Shown: piece after piece, positions 33,361 to 44,150 of the stretch | Position numbering within the stretch: position 1 is the stretch's first letter | Layout of the letters: the number at the start of each line of letters is the position of its first letter | Source of the DNA: Vigna angularis | Lineage: Eukaryota; Streptophyta; Magnoliopsida; Fabales; Fabaceae | Direction of reading: 5' to 3' | Assembly (NCBI RefSeq): GCF_016808095.1 | Contig: NC_068970.1 | Coordinates: 40,459,630 to 40,523,629 of the forward strand | Length of the DNA: 64,000 nucleotides | Notes under the pieces: model-generated | The model's input: only the letters and a program-made list of their open reading frames with translations | Database searches by the model: none | Told to the model about the DNA's origin: nothing | Translations under genes and position numbers: made by a program

Positions 33361-34520
33361 TGCGTGATTTGTCAGCAGAACAAGTATATGGCAACTTCCC
33401 CCCAAGGGTTGTTGCAACCTCTACCGATACCGCAAGCAGTATGGGAGGAGATCACCATGGATTTTATTGTAAAGCTACCTAAATCACAAGGTTATGATGC
33501 TATATTGGTTGTAGTGGATAGGCTGAGCAAATACACACACTTTATGCCACTTAGACATCCTTATTCGGCTAAAACGGTGGCGGAGGTGTTTATCCGAGAG
33601 GTTGTCAGGCTACATGGGGTCCCTGTCTCAATTGTGAGTGATCGAGATCCCTTGTTCTTGAGTACGTTTTGGAGGGAGCTTTTTAGAATGCAGGGGACAC
33701 AACTCAATATGAGTACTGCTTACCACCCGGCCACGGATGGACAGACCAAGGTCATTAATCGGATTTTGGAGGGATACCTGAGATGTTTTTGCTCAGAGCA
33801 GCCCAAGAACTGGCATGCAGTGTTACCATGGGCTGAGTACTGGTACAATACCAGCTACCAGGGAGCGGCGAGATGCACGCCGTTTGAAACGGTCTATGGA
33901 AGAGCTCCTCCATCCTTGAACAGATTTGTACCGGGGGAGTCAGTGGTAGAGGCAGTTGCACAAGATCTTATGACAAGGGACGAGGCTTTGAGACAACTGA
34001 AATTTCACCTAAGTCGTGCTCAGGATTTAATGGTGAATCAAGCAAATAAGAAGAGAAGAGATGTGGACATTAAAGTGGGGGATTGGGTCTATCTTAAAAT
34101 TAGACCCCATAAGCAAGCATCTATACCAGTTCGTCTACATCCAAAACTAGCAGCTCGATACTTTGGCCCTTTCCAGGTGCTTCAGCAGGTGGGTCCAGTG
34201 GCATTCCGACTACAGCTGCCAGAAAATGCACGTATACATGCAGTCTTTCATGTGTCACAACTCAAGAAAGCGGTGGGATCAAAGAAGGTTGAGAAAGGTC
34301 TACCAACTGAGCTACAAGCAGAGGGGCCTACATATTGGCCAGTGAGAGTGTTGGGGACGAGGCAACGATAGCTAGGGAATGAGAAAATACAACAGATCTT
34401 GGTTCAGTGGCAGGAGGGTGGCAGCGAAGGAGCTACGTGGGAAGACGTGTTGACTATCCAAGATCAGTATCCTGATTTTAATTTCAACCTTGAGGACAAG
34501 GTTGCTGAAGAAGGGGAGGG
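33343..34520 (+). pseudogene. Chromovirus integrase and chromodomain fragment (chimeric ORF)
   Basis: The ORF opens at the ATG inside the 5S C-box of Cassandra (M-G-D-L-L-G), then enters gypsy pol at CVICQQNKYMA, the last two cysteines of the integrase zinc finger. The catalytic core follows: Asp in TMDFIVKLPK, Asp in IVSDRDPLF, Glu in NRILEGYL. Then come the linker (GDWVYLKIRPHKQ, HPKLAARYFGPF) and HAVFHVSQLKK. A stop at 34371 cuts it before the chromodomain, whose remains (ILVQWQEGGSEGATWEDV, QYPDFNFNLEDK) continue to about 34500. Gag, protease and RT are absent. Confidence 0.88.
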
Positions 34521-34523
34521 TAA

Positions 34524-34820
34524 TGTTAGGAAGTTACGTGTATATGAGAGGAGAAAGAGAAGTAATTAGAAGTTAGTTAGCCTAACTGCAATAACAGTTA
34601 GGAAAGGCGGGATGGGTAGTATAAAAGGGTGAATAATTGAATAGAGAAAGGGTGTTGTGTGAGTTGTTCAGGAAGCGTGATTCCTGTAGGGGGAGGTTAA
34701 GCTCCCTAGCTGTATCCAGACATTGTATTCGTGTTTGTGGATAATACAAAGAGAGTTATACAGAAGTTTCGGGTTGTTCAGTGTGCGTTTACATTAGGTT
34801 CTTGAATTAGGAACCTAACA
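34524..34820 (+). repeat. 3' LTR of the chromovirus fragment
   Basis: 297 bp, TGTTAGGAAGTTACG to GAACCTAACA, three bases after the chromodomain frame and a GGGGAGGG tract. Its terminal bases resemble those of the MCTP-carrying element. Confidence 0.88.
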
Positions 34821-34821
34821 T

Positions 34822-34895
34822 TATGCGAGTGAGGACAAAGCACACTGGAAAGCCTGGTGGTGATCTGTGGGGGCAGTCGATGGTCCCTGTGAGGA
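34822..34895 (+). repeat. 3' LTR of Cassandra, continuation
   Basis: TGCGAGTGAGGACAAAGC to GGTCCCTGTGAG equals 32928-33000 of the 5' LTR. About 20 bp at the interruption and the last 14 bp of the LTR are missing. Copia sequence follows at once. Confidence 0.88.
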
Positions 34896-37800
34896 CTGAG
34901 CCTTGCAATTTCTCAGACGCTTGAATGAACAGTATGGTAGCATTCAATCCCATGTCCTCCTAATGGATCTTATACCCCTTGTTTCCAAAATTTTCTCCTA
35001 TGTTATGCAACAGGAAAGACAAAGACAATTAGTGAGTAATAATTTTCTCAATCAATTGGAATTATCAATATTACTGTCACTATAAGCATTGTTACCTGTT
35101 CTTTTTGTGGCAAGACTTGCCACACTGATAATGTTTGTTTCAAGAAGCATGGTTTTCCTGCAAAACCTTCACCCAATAAGAACTCTTGTTCCCATTGTGG
35201 CAAAACTGGTTATATTGTTGATGTGTGTATAAGAAGCATGGGTTCCCACCTGGTCACAAGTTCTACAATGGTAAAAGCCTTCTTTCAAGAAATCAAGAAC
35301 CTGTCAGTGATAATCAAGGAGAAACACCTGACCATGAAATGCGCCTCACCAAACAACAATACCAAGCTCTTCTAGCTCTCCTAAACTATAATACTGATGT
35401 TGTTGTTGTTTCCATTCCTCAAATTGGCTCCTTAATTTCTAGTTCCCTAGATATAGGTAAAATGCTTCTGCATTTTGATTATGCTGGTGACTCAAGTACC
35501 ACAACATGGATATTGGACTTTGGTGCCACTGACCATGTTGTTTCTTCTCTTAAACATCTTCATTCTTATGATCAAATTAAACCTGTGACAATTAATCTTC
35601 CTAATGGCCTCACTACATAAGCTACACATAGAGGACTTATCCAACTCTATGATAAAATTTGCCTCAAAGATGTTCTTTATATTCCAGATTTTTGTTATAA
35701 TTTGATCTTTATATCTAAATTGGTTCTGCATAATAATGTACATGTAACCTTCACTAATTCCACATGTTTTATCCAGGACTCAATAACACATCACAAGATT
35801 GGTTCAGTTGACTCTCACAATGGTTTATATGCTTTTCATGGACCTAACCTCACTGTTGCTATCTCTATACATCCTGCTAGTGCACACAACACACAAACTA
35901 CTGATAGAAAAAATATTTGGCACAACCGCTTAGGCCACTTATCTGATAAACGTTTAGATGTTCTTAAACATAAATATCCTTGCATACATTCTCGATTAGA
36001 CTATTGTAATGCCTGCCACTACTAAACAAAAGAAATTGCCTTTTACTCCAAACAATTCGGTTGCTTCTCATGGCTTTGATATCGTACATGTTGACATTTG
36101 GGGACCTTGTCCCATTGCATCCCTACATTTTCATAAGTATTTTCTCACTATTGTTGATGACTGTTAAGACTCCAGCAAGTGTACCGAATCGTATCAAGTA
36201 ATAAACATGGCAAGACCAAGTATCGTTTCCCTAGAGACTCACAGCCTAAACAGTTATGTGATTTCTTGATTAAATAAGACTTGAAAACAAACTCTTTTGA
36301 GTTTAGAATGCAAATACTAAAAAGTAAATATGCATGCAATTTGATCAATTGGACAAAAGTGCAAAGATGGACGGATTTGATATTATGGGATGAATATGTT
36401 GTTGGGGTTAGGTTCACCCAGTTTACTCTCATGTATATACGAATTCTACTTCTTCATTAATGTCAATGTCACTATCTAAAAGACTTAAAACCCGTTTCCT
36501 CGGCGAAGAAAGCCTATCCTTAACTATTAGTTCATACGATTCCTAGCATTCCTAATAATTAATTTTGAAGATCAGAAGCTTAAGACAACAGAACTCATAC
36601 CCCCATTCCTGAGCAATACTGCTTCTGCGAATAATTCTCCAGAACATGAATTGTAAGATACCTTCCGGTACTCATGCAAATCATACATCATGCTAATGAA
36701 TGAGTTAAACAAAGCAAGCAATATGCAAGAAGAATTACCCTAACAATTAATGAAAGAAGCATATATAATCAAGAATTAATTCAATACATGAGAGTTTACA
36801 AAGGTTACATCATTCCCCAACAACAAATAGAGTTTAGTTCACCATTGACATGGTGAAACTAGATGAATAATGGAAAAAGAATGAAAGATAAAACCCTAGA
36901 AATTGAAGATAGGGGCTTCCGCATCCAAATCAGCCTCCGAGGGATCAAAGAGTGTGTTTCTATGCCTATTTCGTCCAAAGATTTGAACCCTAGGACGTTC
37001 AAGTCCTTAAATAGAACATAAAAATAACAGAAAACGGGTCCAAGCCCACGAGACTGGCGCGCAGCGCTCCACTTAGGGTGCCCAAGCGGTGTGCGGGTCA
37101 GAATTGGCGCTCAGGGTTAGCTTAGAAGGCAAGCAAGTGTGGTGTGACTCGAGGATGTGGCGCTTAGTGCCCCTAAAAAGGGCGCCCAGGCGCGAGCCAT
37201 GGACATCCTGCGCTGAGGGCTCTAGAAAAAGGGCAGCCAAGCGTGAGACAGTGTACTCTGGCGCTGAGGGCCCCTAAAGTGGCGCTCAGCACTGCTGCGA
37301 TCCTCCCTTCTGATGCTTTTCCATCTCTTCCTGGGTTCCAACTCCTTACTACTTCAACTCTTCTTTCAAATCATCTCAATTTTTGCTGAAAACAAGGAAA
37401 TCTACCACAAAACCATTAAATTCACCTTCAACTCTCTTATTCATCAAAACTATGATTCCAAGCTAGTTTCTAAGTCAAAAAAGATTTTTTTAATATCAAA
37501 ATTAAGTATCAAATAACGGTAAATTCAACCGTTATCAATGACCATACTAGATATACATTGGTTCATTTGATGCACGCTAAATCTGAAACTCGCAATCATC
37601 TTTGGCATTTCATATCACATATCAAGAATCAATTCCAAACAACCATTAAAGTCATCATGTCTAATAATGGGCCAGTGTTTGCCATGCATGATTACTTTAA
37701 CTCTCAAGGGATTATTCACCAAACCTCATATAATGAAACACCTCAACAAAATAGAATTGTTGAAAGAAAACATCAACATCTTCTAAATGTTATTAGGGCC

Positions 37801-38341
37801 TTGCTTTTTCAGTCCAAACTTTCTAATCAATTATGGACATATGCTCTTAATTATGCCACTCTTCTTATCAACATTATGCCTACTCCTCTTCTTAATAACA
37901 ATTCCCCATATGACAAACTTTTAAATAAAGATTTTGATATTTCTAGACTCAGGGTGTTCGAATGCCTTTGTTATACTAGCACCCTCCAAGCTCATCGAAA
38001 AAAACTTGACCTAAGGGCTACCCCAAGCATCTTCCTTGGTCTACATCCTATTACAAAAGGATACATCACCTATAGGCTTGATACCCATGACATATAGATG
38101 TATCGCAAAGTTACATTTTGTGAAAATGAATTTCCCAATATCCCCTATCCTTCCTCTCCAAACTCCACTTTACCCTTGCCTCTCCATCATCTTGATACTT
38201 TTCATGATATGCGTCAAACCAACCATCTTGCACTTATTCCCCTACTACTACTGCCACTCATACTGACAACAACATTGCCTCCTCTAGGACAAGTAAATCA
38301 CTCATGTCTGCTCATCATAGAAAGATTAGTCAAGATATAAT
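34896..38341 (+). mobile_element. Decayed copia element, interrupted by a solo LTR
   Basis: Gag remains (LRRLNEQYGSIQSHVLLMD) are followed by zinc-knuckle pieces (CSHCGKTGY) near 35190. Then come a protease with WILDFGATDHV at about 35508-35540 (catalytic DSG changed to DFG), the GAG-pre-integrase region (WHNRLGHLSDKRLD) and the integrase start (VHVDIWGPC, HKYFLTIVDD). The integrase resumes after the insertion (DHTRYTLVHLMHAKS, TPQQNRIVERKHQH) and runs to the linker before RT. Multiple stops and frame changes are present and one catalytic Asp region reads MSNNGPVF. RT and RNase H are gone, replaced by the Athila-like element on the right. Confidence 0.82.
36162..37537 (-). repeat. Solo LTR (Athila-like) with perfect target duplication
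   Basis: 1376 bp, TGTTAAGACTCC to CAACCGTTATCA on the plus strand, flanked by ATGAC on both sides (36157-36161 and 37538-37542). The copia integrase reads on smoothly across the empty site. It is the same family as the LTR at 41974-43260 but clearly diverged from it. It contains a GCGCTCAG/GCGCCC-rich block at 37050-37300. The orientation is inferred from that relative. It formed by recombination between the two LTRs of a full element. Confidence 0.92.
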
Positions 38342-39292
38342 GATGCTTTAGCCAATCAAGCTTCAACTATGGTGCTCACATAATCAAGGCATACACAACA
38401 AATGCAACAACCTTATGAGTGATCACCAAGCAGACATAATGTTACCCTATGGAACTATTCCTCACCAAAGACAGTGTTTCACTCAAGCACTCAAAAGTGT
38501 TTCACTCAAACTCAAAGGTGTATAGTGAGGTGACACTCTTACACTCTACCATCACAATGTCACATGAATCAACTTTGCCTTTCATTTAACCACATATCAA
38601 ACACACTCACAAGCAAGTTATCATCACAAGGACTTTTTGAGGTTTGTATTGAGGTCGGGCTAAGAAGAAAATTGGTTTTTCTAGACAACAAAGTTCCTTG
38701 AGTTAAAAGAGTGCACAATTCATTTATTCACATTAACAGTCAACTCTCTTTCTTCTTTTATGTGAGAAACCAATCTTCAAAGGGTAAAGAGAAACATTGT
38801 TCTTTGTTAGGTTCACCTACTGACATTGGCTCTAAAGGAGAAGAAAACAAGGCCTTGATCATGTGTAACAAGCAAGCAAGTGGTTCAATCATAGAAAATT
38901 AGGCAAAATCAATCATGCTTCCAAAGTAATAACATTCAATCAATCAAAGACTCTAGAGTCCAAACTCTCACAGGTTCAATCAAGTTCCACAACTTAATAA
39001 CATCCTGCCCAACAAATTAATCACAATTGACATCATGCATCTGTTTTTAACCCAACCATGAGAAACCACCATTTATGCTTACAAGCCTCACCAATCATTA
39101 ACTCAACATGCATCATAGAACAATAGAGCAAACACAAGAATATTACTCATCACAAACAGTTTATCACATCATACCAAACCATTGCAACACAATTAATTAA
39201 ACCAAGTACATAAGCAAGCTAAAATAAAAACAAAATAAACAAAATTAAAATAAGTATAAAATAAAGCAAAAATATAAAAATCCTAATCCAGC

Positions 39293-39720
39293 AGCATCCA
39301 TCAATAGATGCTTTTGTCTGAATCTTCCAGCATCCATCAGTAGATGTGAATCCTTCTCATCAACATCCATCAGTAGATGTTGATCTTTCTCATCTTCATC
39401 GACATCCATCAGTAGATTTTTAATCTAGTAGCATCCATCAGTAGATGCTTAATCTAGTAGCATCCATCAGTAGATGCTATCATTCATCACCCTCATCATA
39501 GCAGCATCCATCAGTAGATGCTCTCATTTGAATCTTCATCATCATAGCATCCATCAGTAGATGCTCCTCTTCGTGGCAACATCCATCAATATATGCTCTC
39601 ATCTAAATCATCCTAGCATCCATCAGTAGATGCTATCATCTGAGTCCTCCTAGCATCCCTTAGTAGATGTTGTCCAGCATCCATCAGTAGATATTGTCCA
39701 GCATCCATCAGTAGATGTTG
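39293..39720 (-). repeat. Array of 13 short hairpin repeats
   Basis: Thirteen copies of a 20-22 bp unit (plus strand: arm AGCATC, loop CATCAGTA, arm GATGCT) lie at irregular intervals over 430 bp, with short unrelated, TC-rich spacers. Each unit is an inverted repeat with 6-7 bp arms. Copies at 39361, 39458 and 39614 extend the pairing to 7 bp with different bases. Copies near 39400 and 39575 break it. It sits in the 3' noncoding part of the Athila-like element. Confidence 0.85.
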
Positions 39721-39779
39721 TCATTACTGCAAAGCAAAATCAAGCCCAAACCACACAAAAAATCAATTAAAAAAAAGTT

Positions 39780-40060
39780 AGAAATTGGGTTGCCTCCCAA
39801 TAAGCGCTTGTTTAACGTCACGAGCCTGACACCATTAAGCACAATCTAGTTTTTTTATGTTGGTGCTTTTCTCTCTTTCATCACACCAACATAACTTCAT
39901 CAACTTCCTATCCACCTTCTTGACACTTCTAGAATATGGAGCTTCAATCTCAATAACTCCATTCACTTTAATCTCCTTCACAACCCATAACATGTTCCTG
40001 TACTTGACTGGTCTGTCAGGTTTGAATTCTTCATCTTCACACTTCAAGTCTTAGGGAACT
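39780..40060 (-). pseudogene. Integrase-tail remnant of the Athila-like element
   Basis: Minus-strand frames give DRPVKYRNMLWVVKEIKVNG and IEIEAPYSRSVKKVDRKLM, ending in ARDVKQALIGRQPNF after an in-frame stop. This resembles the last part of Athila-type pol. It is joined to gag-proximal sequence by a large deletion. Confidence 0.55.
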
Positions 40061-40668
40061 ATCTTCTTCTTGCTGAGGAATTGCTTCATGTGCTTAGCAT
40101 AAGCAGGAATTTGCTGTAGTGATTCAGTCAAGGGCATAGTAATCTCCAATTGCTTGAAGATCTCCATGAACTGCCCAAATTGTTTCTCTTTTCAGTCTTT
40201 GAAAAGCTTTTTGGATAAGGAAGGGGCTTCTTAATTATTTTTTTCTTTTTCCTCTCATCTTTCTCACCTTCTTTTCTCTCAGCCTCTTCTTTCCTCTCTT
40301 TATTCATCTCTTTTTTTTTCAGTCAACTCATTTTTCTCTTTTCTTTCAACTTTTCTCTCATCTAACATCGTGCCACTTCTAGTCAAAATGGCATTGCACT
40401 CCTCCTTAGGGTTAACTTCGGTATTAGCCCCAAAACTCCTCTCAAACATCTCCTTCAACTTCTTACCTAGTTGACCAACCTGTATCTGCAAATTTCTAAT
40501 GGCAGCTTCAGTGCTTTTGTGATTGGTGATTGATACTTGCATGAACTATTGAAGTGTCTCCTCTAACTTTGTAGTCCTGTCATATAAGGAGGGTTATGGT
40601 TGCCATTGTTGTTGTGGTGGTCTATTGAATTGTCCAACTTGCCCTTGACCCATGCTTGGGTAAGGTTT

Positions 40669-41469
40669 TCACCCTTGGTTGTAGTTACCTTGGCGGCCCT
40701 GATTACCCATAAAGTTGACTTCTTCTTGGGTAATAGCTTGCATAACACATTGTCCATTGATATGATCTCCACCACATAGCTCAGAAAGTTGATGTTGAGC
40801 TTGAGAAACATTCTGTAGTTCCTTTAACAATTGAGAGATTTTCTTCATCAGAGTTTCCAGCTGTTGAGTCAGAATCTTGTTTTGCGCCAACAAAGCATCT
40901 TGAGATTGTAGTTGTAGAACACCTTTTTGTTGAAGTTGAGTTCTTTCACTATGCATCTCATTATCATTTGTAGTCATATTTTCAATCAAATCATAGGCTT
41001 CCTCTGGAGTCTTGTACTTGATATTACGTCCAGCTGAGGCATCCAACATCAATTTAGTTTGTGAGCATAGATCTCCAAGGAATAAAATGACTATTGTAGG
41101 TTCATCAAAACCATGAATAGACGTCTTTCTCAACAAGCCTTTAAATCGGTCCCATGCTTGACCTAATGTTTCATCCATGCCCTGCTTGAAAGAAGAAATT
41201 TCCTGCTTACCTTTATTTACTTTTGACTGTGGGAAGTATTTGTTCCGAAACTTTACAACCACAACTTCCCACTCAGTAAAACTATTCTCGGGAAAAGAGT
41301 TCAACCACATCTTAGCATTGCCTCCCAAAGAGAAAGGAAACAAGCTCAGTCTAATAGTTTCATCTAGCACGCCATTGATTTTCACAGTATTGCATATCTC
41401 ATTGAATGTGGTTAGATGCTCATATGGATTTTCATGTGATAATCCATTGAATTGGTTGCTCTTCACCAA
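40669..41469 (-). CDS. Athila-like gag, partial
   Basis: A 266-codon frame with the retrotransposon gag core: PYEHLTTFNEICNTVKINGV, LFPFSLGGNAKMWLNSFPE, WEVVVVKFRNKYFPQSKVNK and MDETLGQAWDRFKGLLRK. A long Gln/Leu-rich, coiled-coil-like segment near residues 190-225 follows, then NFMGNQGRQGNYNQG. The usual upstream leader of gag should extend toward 41900 in broken frames. The following frame (40542-40300) gives the gag to protease linker (NLQIQVGQLGKKLKEMF, NPKEECNAILTRSG). It forms the particle shell in an intact element; here it is a remnant. Confidence 0.8.
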   Translation of the reverse strand: MVKSNQFNGLSHENPYEHLTTFNEICNTVKINGVLDETIRLSLFPFSLGGNAKMWLNSFPENSFTEWEVVVVKFRNKYFPQSKVNKGKQEISSFKQGMDETLGQAWDRFKGLLRKTSIHGFDEPTIVILFLGDLCSQTKLMLDASAGRNIKYKTPEEAYDLIENMTTNDNEMHSERTQLQQKGVLQLQSQDALLAQNKILTQQLETLMKKISQLLKELQNVSQAQHQLSELCGGDHINGQCVMQAITQEEVNFMGNQGRQGNYNQG

Positions 41470-41950
41470 TTAAATCAAAGCAGGCTTCACCTCCATATTT
41501 GCAGCATTAACCCTCGGCCTTGCAATGCTATTAAAATGATGAGGGCCAAGGATTGTCGCATAATCTGCCAAGGTACGTCTACCATTCTGCTCTTCATCCA
41601 TATTTTCAGTTTCCTAGTCAGATCTTTGAGGTGAAGGCTGTAAAAGAGTCTCAGGAGAAGGGAAAAGTTCTCTGGACGTCCTGTTTCTCCTTTTTCTTCT
41701 ACTATTGTCTAGCCCTGCAAGAAGAGGTTCAGAGACTTTTGTGCTTCTAGTCCGAATTGTACCCTACATACCCTAGAGAACGAAACACTAGAGCATCCAA
41801 TTAGCACTAACAGATAAAAAAGATAAAATAAAATTTAAAGATAAAAAGATAAAAAGATTAAAAAAATAAAAATTAAAGATAAAAAGATAAAATTAAAGAT
41901 AAAGTCTAATAGGTTAAGAATCACACAAAAGTATAGTTTAAACCACGAGT

Positions 41951-41967
41951 CCCCGACAATGGCGCCA
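41951..41967 (-). promoter_or_regulatory. Primer-binding site of the Athila-like element
   Basis: On the minus strand TGGCGCCATTGTCGGGG follows the LTR after TTTT. It closely resembles the TGGCGCCGTTGCCGGGGA site typical of Athila/TAT elements, and it fixes the element's orientation. Confidence 0.88.
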
Positions 41968-41973
41968 AAAACT

Positions 41974-43260
41974 TGTTAAGATGTCGACAAATGTACCGAA
42001 TCCTATCAAGTAATATAAAATGACACTAAACAGTTGTGTAATTGGTTAACTAATTAAGACTTAAGAACAATTTTTGGGATTTTGCATGCAAATGCAATAA
42101 AAATAAACATGAATACAATTTGATCAATTGAGGCTAAACACTAGAATGAATGGATGAAGTTGAGAATATGAGATGAATATGTTGTTGGGGTTTAGATTTC
42201 ACCTAGTTTACTCTCCTGCATATATGAATTCATCTTCTTCATTAATGTTAATATCACTTTCTAAATTATTTAAAACTCGATGTCTCGGCGAAGAAAGTCT
42301 ATCCTTAATTACTAGAACACAATGTCTTGTATCCGTAGTAATTAATTCCGCATTATGATTAGAAGCTTAAGATAACCAAAACTCATATCCCTATGTCTAG
42401 GCAATACTACTTTTGGGAGAAATTCTCCAGATCTAGGTTTCCCCGTATGTGTCCATATCACGAAAATCAATGATCATGTCATGAATGAGTTAAACATAAC
42501 AAGCATAGAGCAAAGAAGAATAACCCTAAAAATTAATGAAAGAAGCATAAATAAATTGGAAGGAATTCAAATACATGAGAGTTTAGAGGTTACATCTTCC
42601 CCAATAATAAATGAATTTAGTTCTCCATTATCATGGAAAAACTAGATGAACAATGGAATGGAAGAGATAGAAAAACCCTAGAAACTGAAGAGGAGAGCTC
42701 CCACATCCCCAAATCTGCCTCCAAGGGGCGAAAAGTGTGTTTTTGTGCTCAAGCCATCAAGAGATACCAACCCTAGGTCGTGCAAGTCCTTATATAGATC
42801 TAAATTGAATCAAAGGCCAACGTCGCTGGCGCTCAGCGCCCTAAGTGGGGCGCCCATGCGAGCTTGCGAGAAAACTAACGCTCAGCGCCCCCCCTAAAAG
42901 AGCGCCCAAGCTTTGTGCGATACATGAAACGGGCGCTCAACCCCCTTTTTTGGTGCTCAGCCCTGACTGGCTGGCGCTCAGGGCCCCTTTCTGGCACTCA
43001 GCTTCAACCTGACATTTTTGCACTGCGTCTTTTTCTCTTTTTCTGCATTCCAACTCCTTGGTACTTTAACTCCTCTTTTAAATCATTCTAATAACCTACA
43101 AAATCAAGGAAATTTAGTGATAAAATCATCAAGTATACCCTCTACTCACTTATTCACAAAACTATACTAAAAACATGAGTTCAAGCAAGTTTCTCAGTAA
43201 AAAAGGATTGATTTAATATCAAAATTGAATCATAGATAACAGTATTTTCAACCGTTATCA
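41974..43260 (-). repeat. 5' LTR of the Athila-like element
   Basis: 1287 bp, on the minus strand TGATAACGG to CTTAACA, next to the primer site. A GCGCTCAGCGCCC-rich block lies at 42830-43010. It is diverged from the solo LTR at 36162-37537. Confidence 0.88.
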
Positions 43261-44141
43261 GAAAACACATTAAAGAAGTTTTGGGAACCTTTGGAGACTT
43301 AATTTCGACCTCTTCATTTTCCACATTCATGCCCCTCTTTTGTTCTATTTTTATATTATTTTTTTCATTCATGGAGTGTTATACATCTAGGTTGATTTTG
43401 CTATAATTTCTTAATTATATTTTAAGTAGATGGAGTAAGTTTGTTTTAATTGAGAAGTTACTTTCATTAAAGTGGAAAACTTTTCATATAATTGAATGAG
43501 TTTTTTTTTTCCAATAATTGAGAAGTTACTTGGATTAAAGATGTAAACTCTAATTAGAATTAATCAAAAAAGTTACTTTCCTTAATTAACTTTTTAGTTG
43601 ATATAAGAAGTAAAGAAATACACATATGATTAGGCATAGTAATTATTCCCTTATTTCATTCTTTATTTTGTTATTTAATATTTTATTTATCTTAATCTCT
43701 TTATATTACTTTTATTTTATTTCACTTAACTGATTGGTTAGAAATCAATTATGTGATCATTAGGAGACGATTTGGACTTTGCTTTATCATTTCTAGTTTG
43801 TTGGCTACTAGCTTCATAATAATAAAATTGTGTTTAGTTGAATAGTGTTAATTTGATAACTTCAACGATAACTTATCAAATTTAACATAATTGTCAGGGA
43901 ACATAGTTAGAATTTTTTACATTTTAGTTCTTATCTTACTTTTTATATTTTAATTTTTTTTTATTACTAACATTTTTTATTTATAATTTTCTTTAGTTAT
44001 TTTAGTTTTTTCAAAATCTTAATTTTTGTTTTACGATTTTTTTTGAGAAATTTGTGAAACTAGTTGAGAACCCTTGTGTAACGATGAAAAAAAGCATATC
44101 ATCAAAACAATATGAGATAAATATCAAAAAGCATTTATTAG
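43261..44141. other. AT-rich spacer
   Basis: Long A/T runs and no ORF of interest. Nothing recognisable is seen on either strand. Confidence 0.6.
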
Positions 44142-44150
44142 ATTATATAA

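Larger units (their letters stand above)
32597..34895 (+). mobile_element. Cassandra-type TRIM retrotransposon, split by a chromovirus fragment
   Basis: The 5' LTR (32597-33013, 417 bp) starts TGTGACGCCCGGGCA and ends TTGCCGGGACGTTACA, an extended inverted terminus. A TGGTATCAGAGC primer site follows two bases later (33016-33027). The interior is only about 60 bp and ends in a GGTGGGGAG purine tract. The 3' LTR (33087-33360) has lost its first about 30 bp, is interrupted at 33361-34820, resumes at 34822 and is truncated at about 34895. The LTRs contain a 5S-rRNA-like block, the defining trait of Cassandra elements (Kalendar and colleagues). It encodes no protein. Confidence 0.9.
38342..43260 (-). 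mobile_element. Internally deleted Athila-like gypsy element
   Basis: On the minus strand: 5' LTR (43260-41974), an Athila-type primer site, a gag ORF, a protease-proximal piece, then directly the tail of the integrase region, and a long noncoding 3' part with a hairpin array. Protease, RT, RNase H and the integrase core are deleted. No 3' LTR is seen on the left, where it meets copia sequence near 38342, so it is truncated there. A relative at 36162-37537 sits in the same copia relic. Confidence 0.8.

Noticed and set aside
39293..39720. CRISPR-like array of regularly repeated palindromic units
   Set aside because: Units are 20-22 bp with very short, unequal spacers, they lie in a plant retroelement, and there are no cas genes. 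Described instead as a hairpin-repeat array.
36162..43260. One large element with 36162-37537 as 3' LTR and 41974-43260 as 5' LTR
   Set aside because: The left LTR has its own perfect ATGAC duplication, copia sequence continues on both sides of it, and the two LTRs are strongly diverged.
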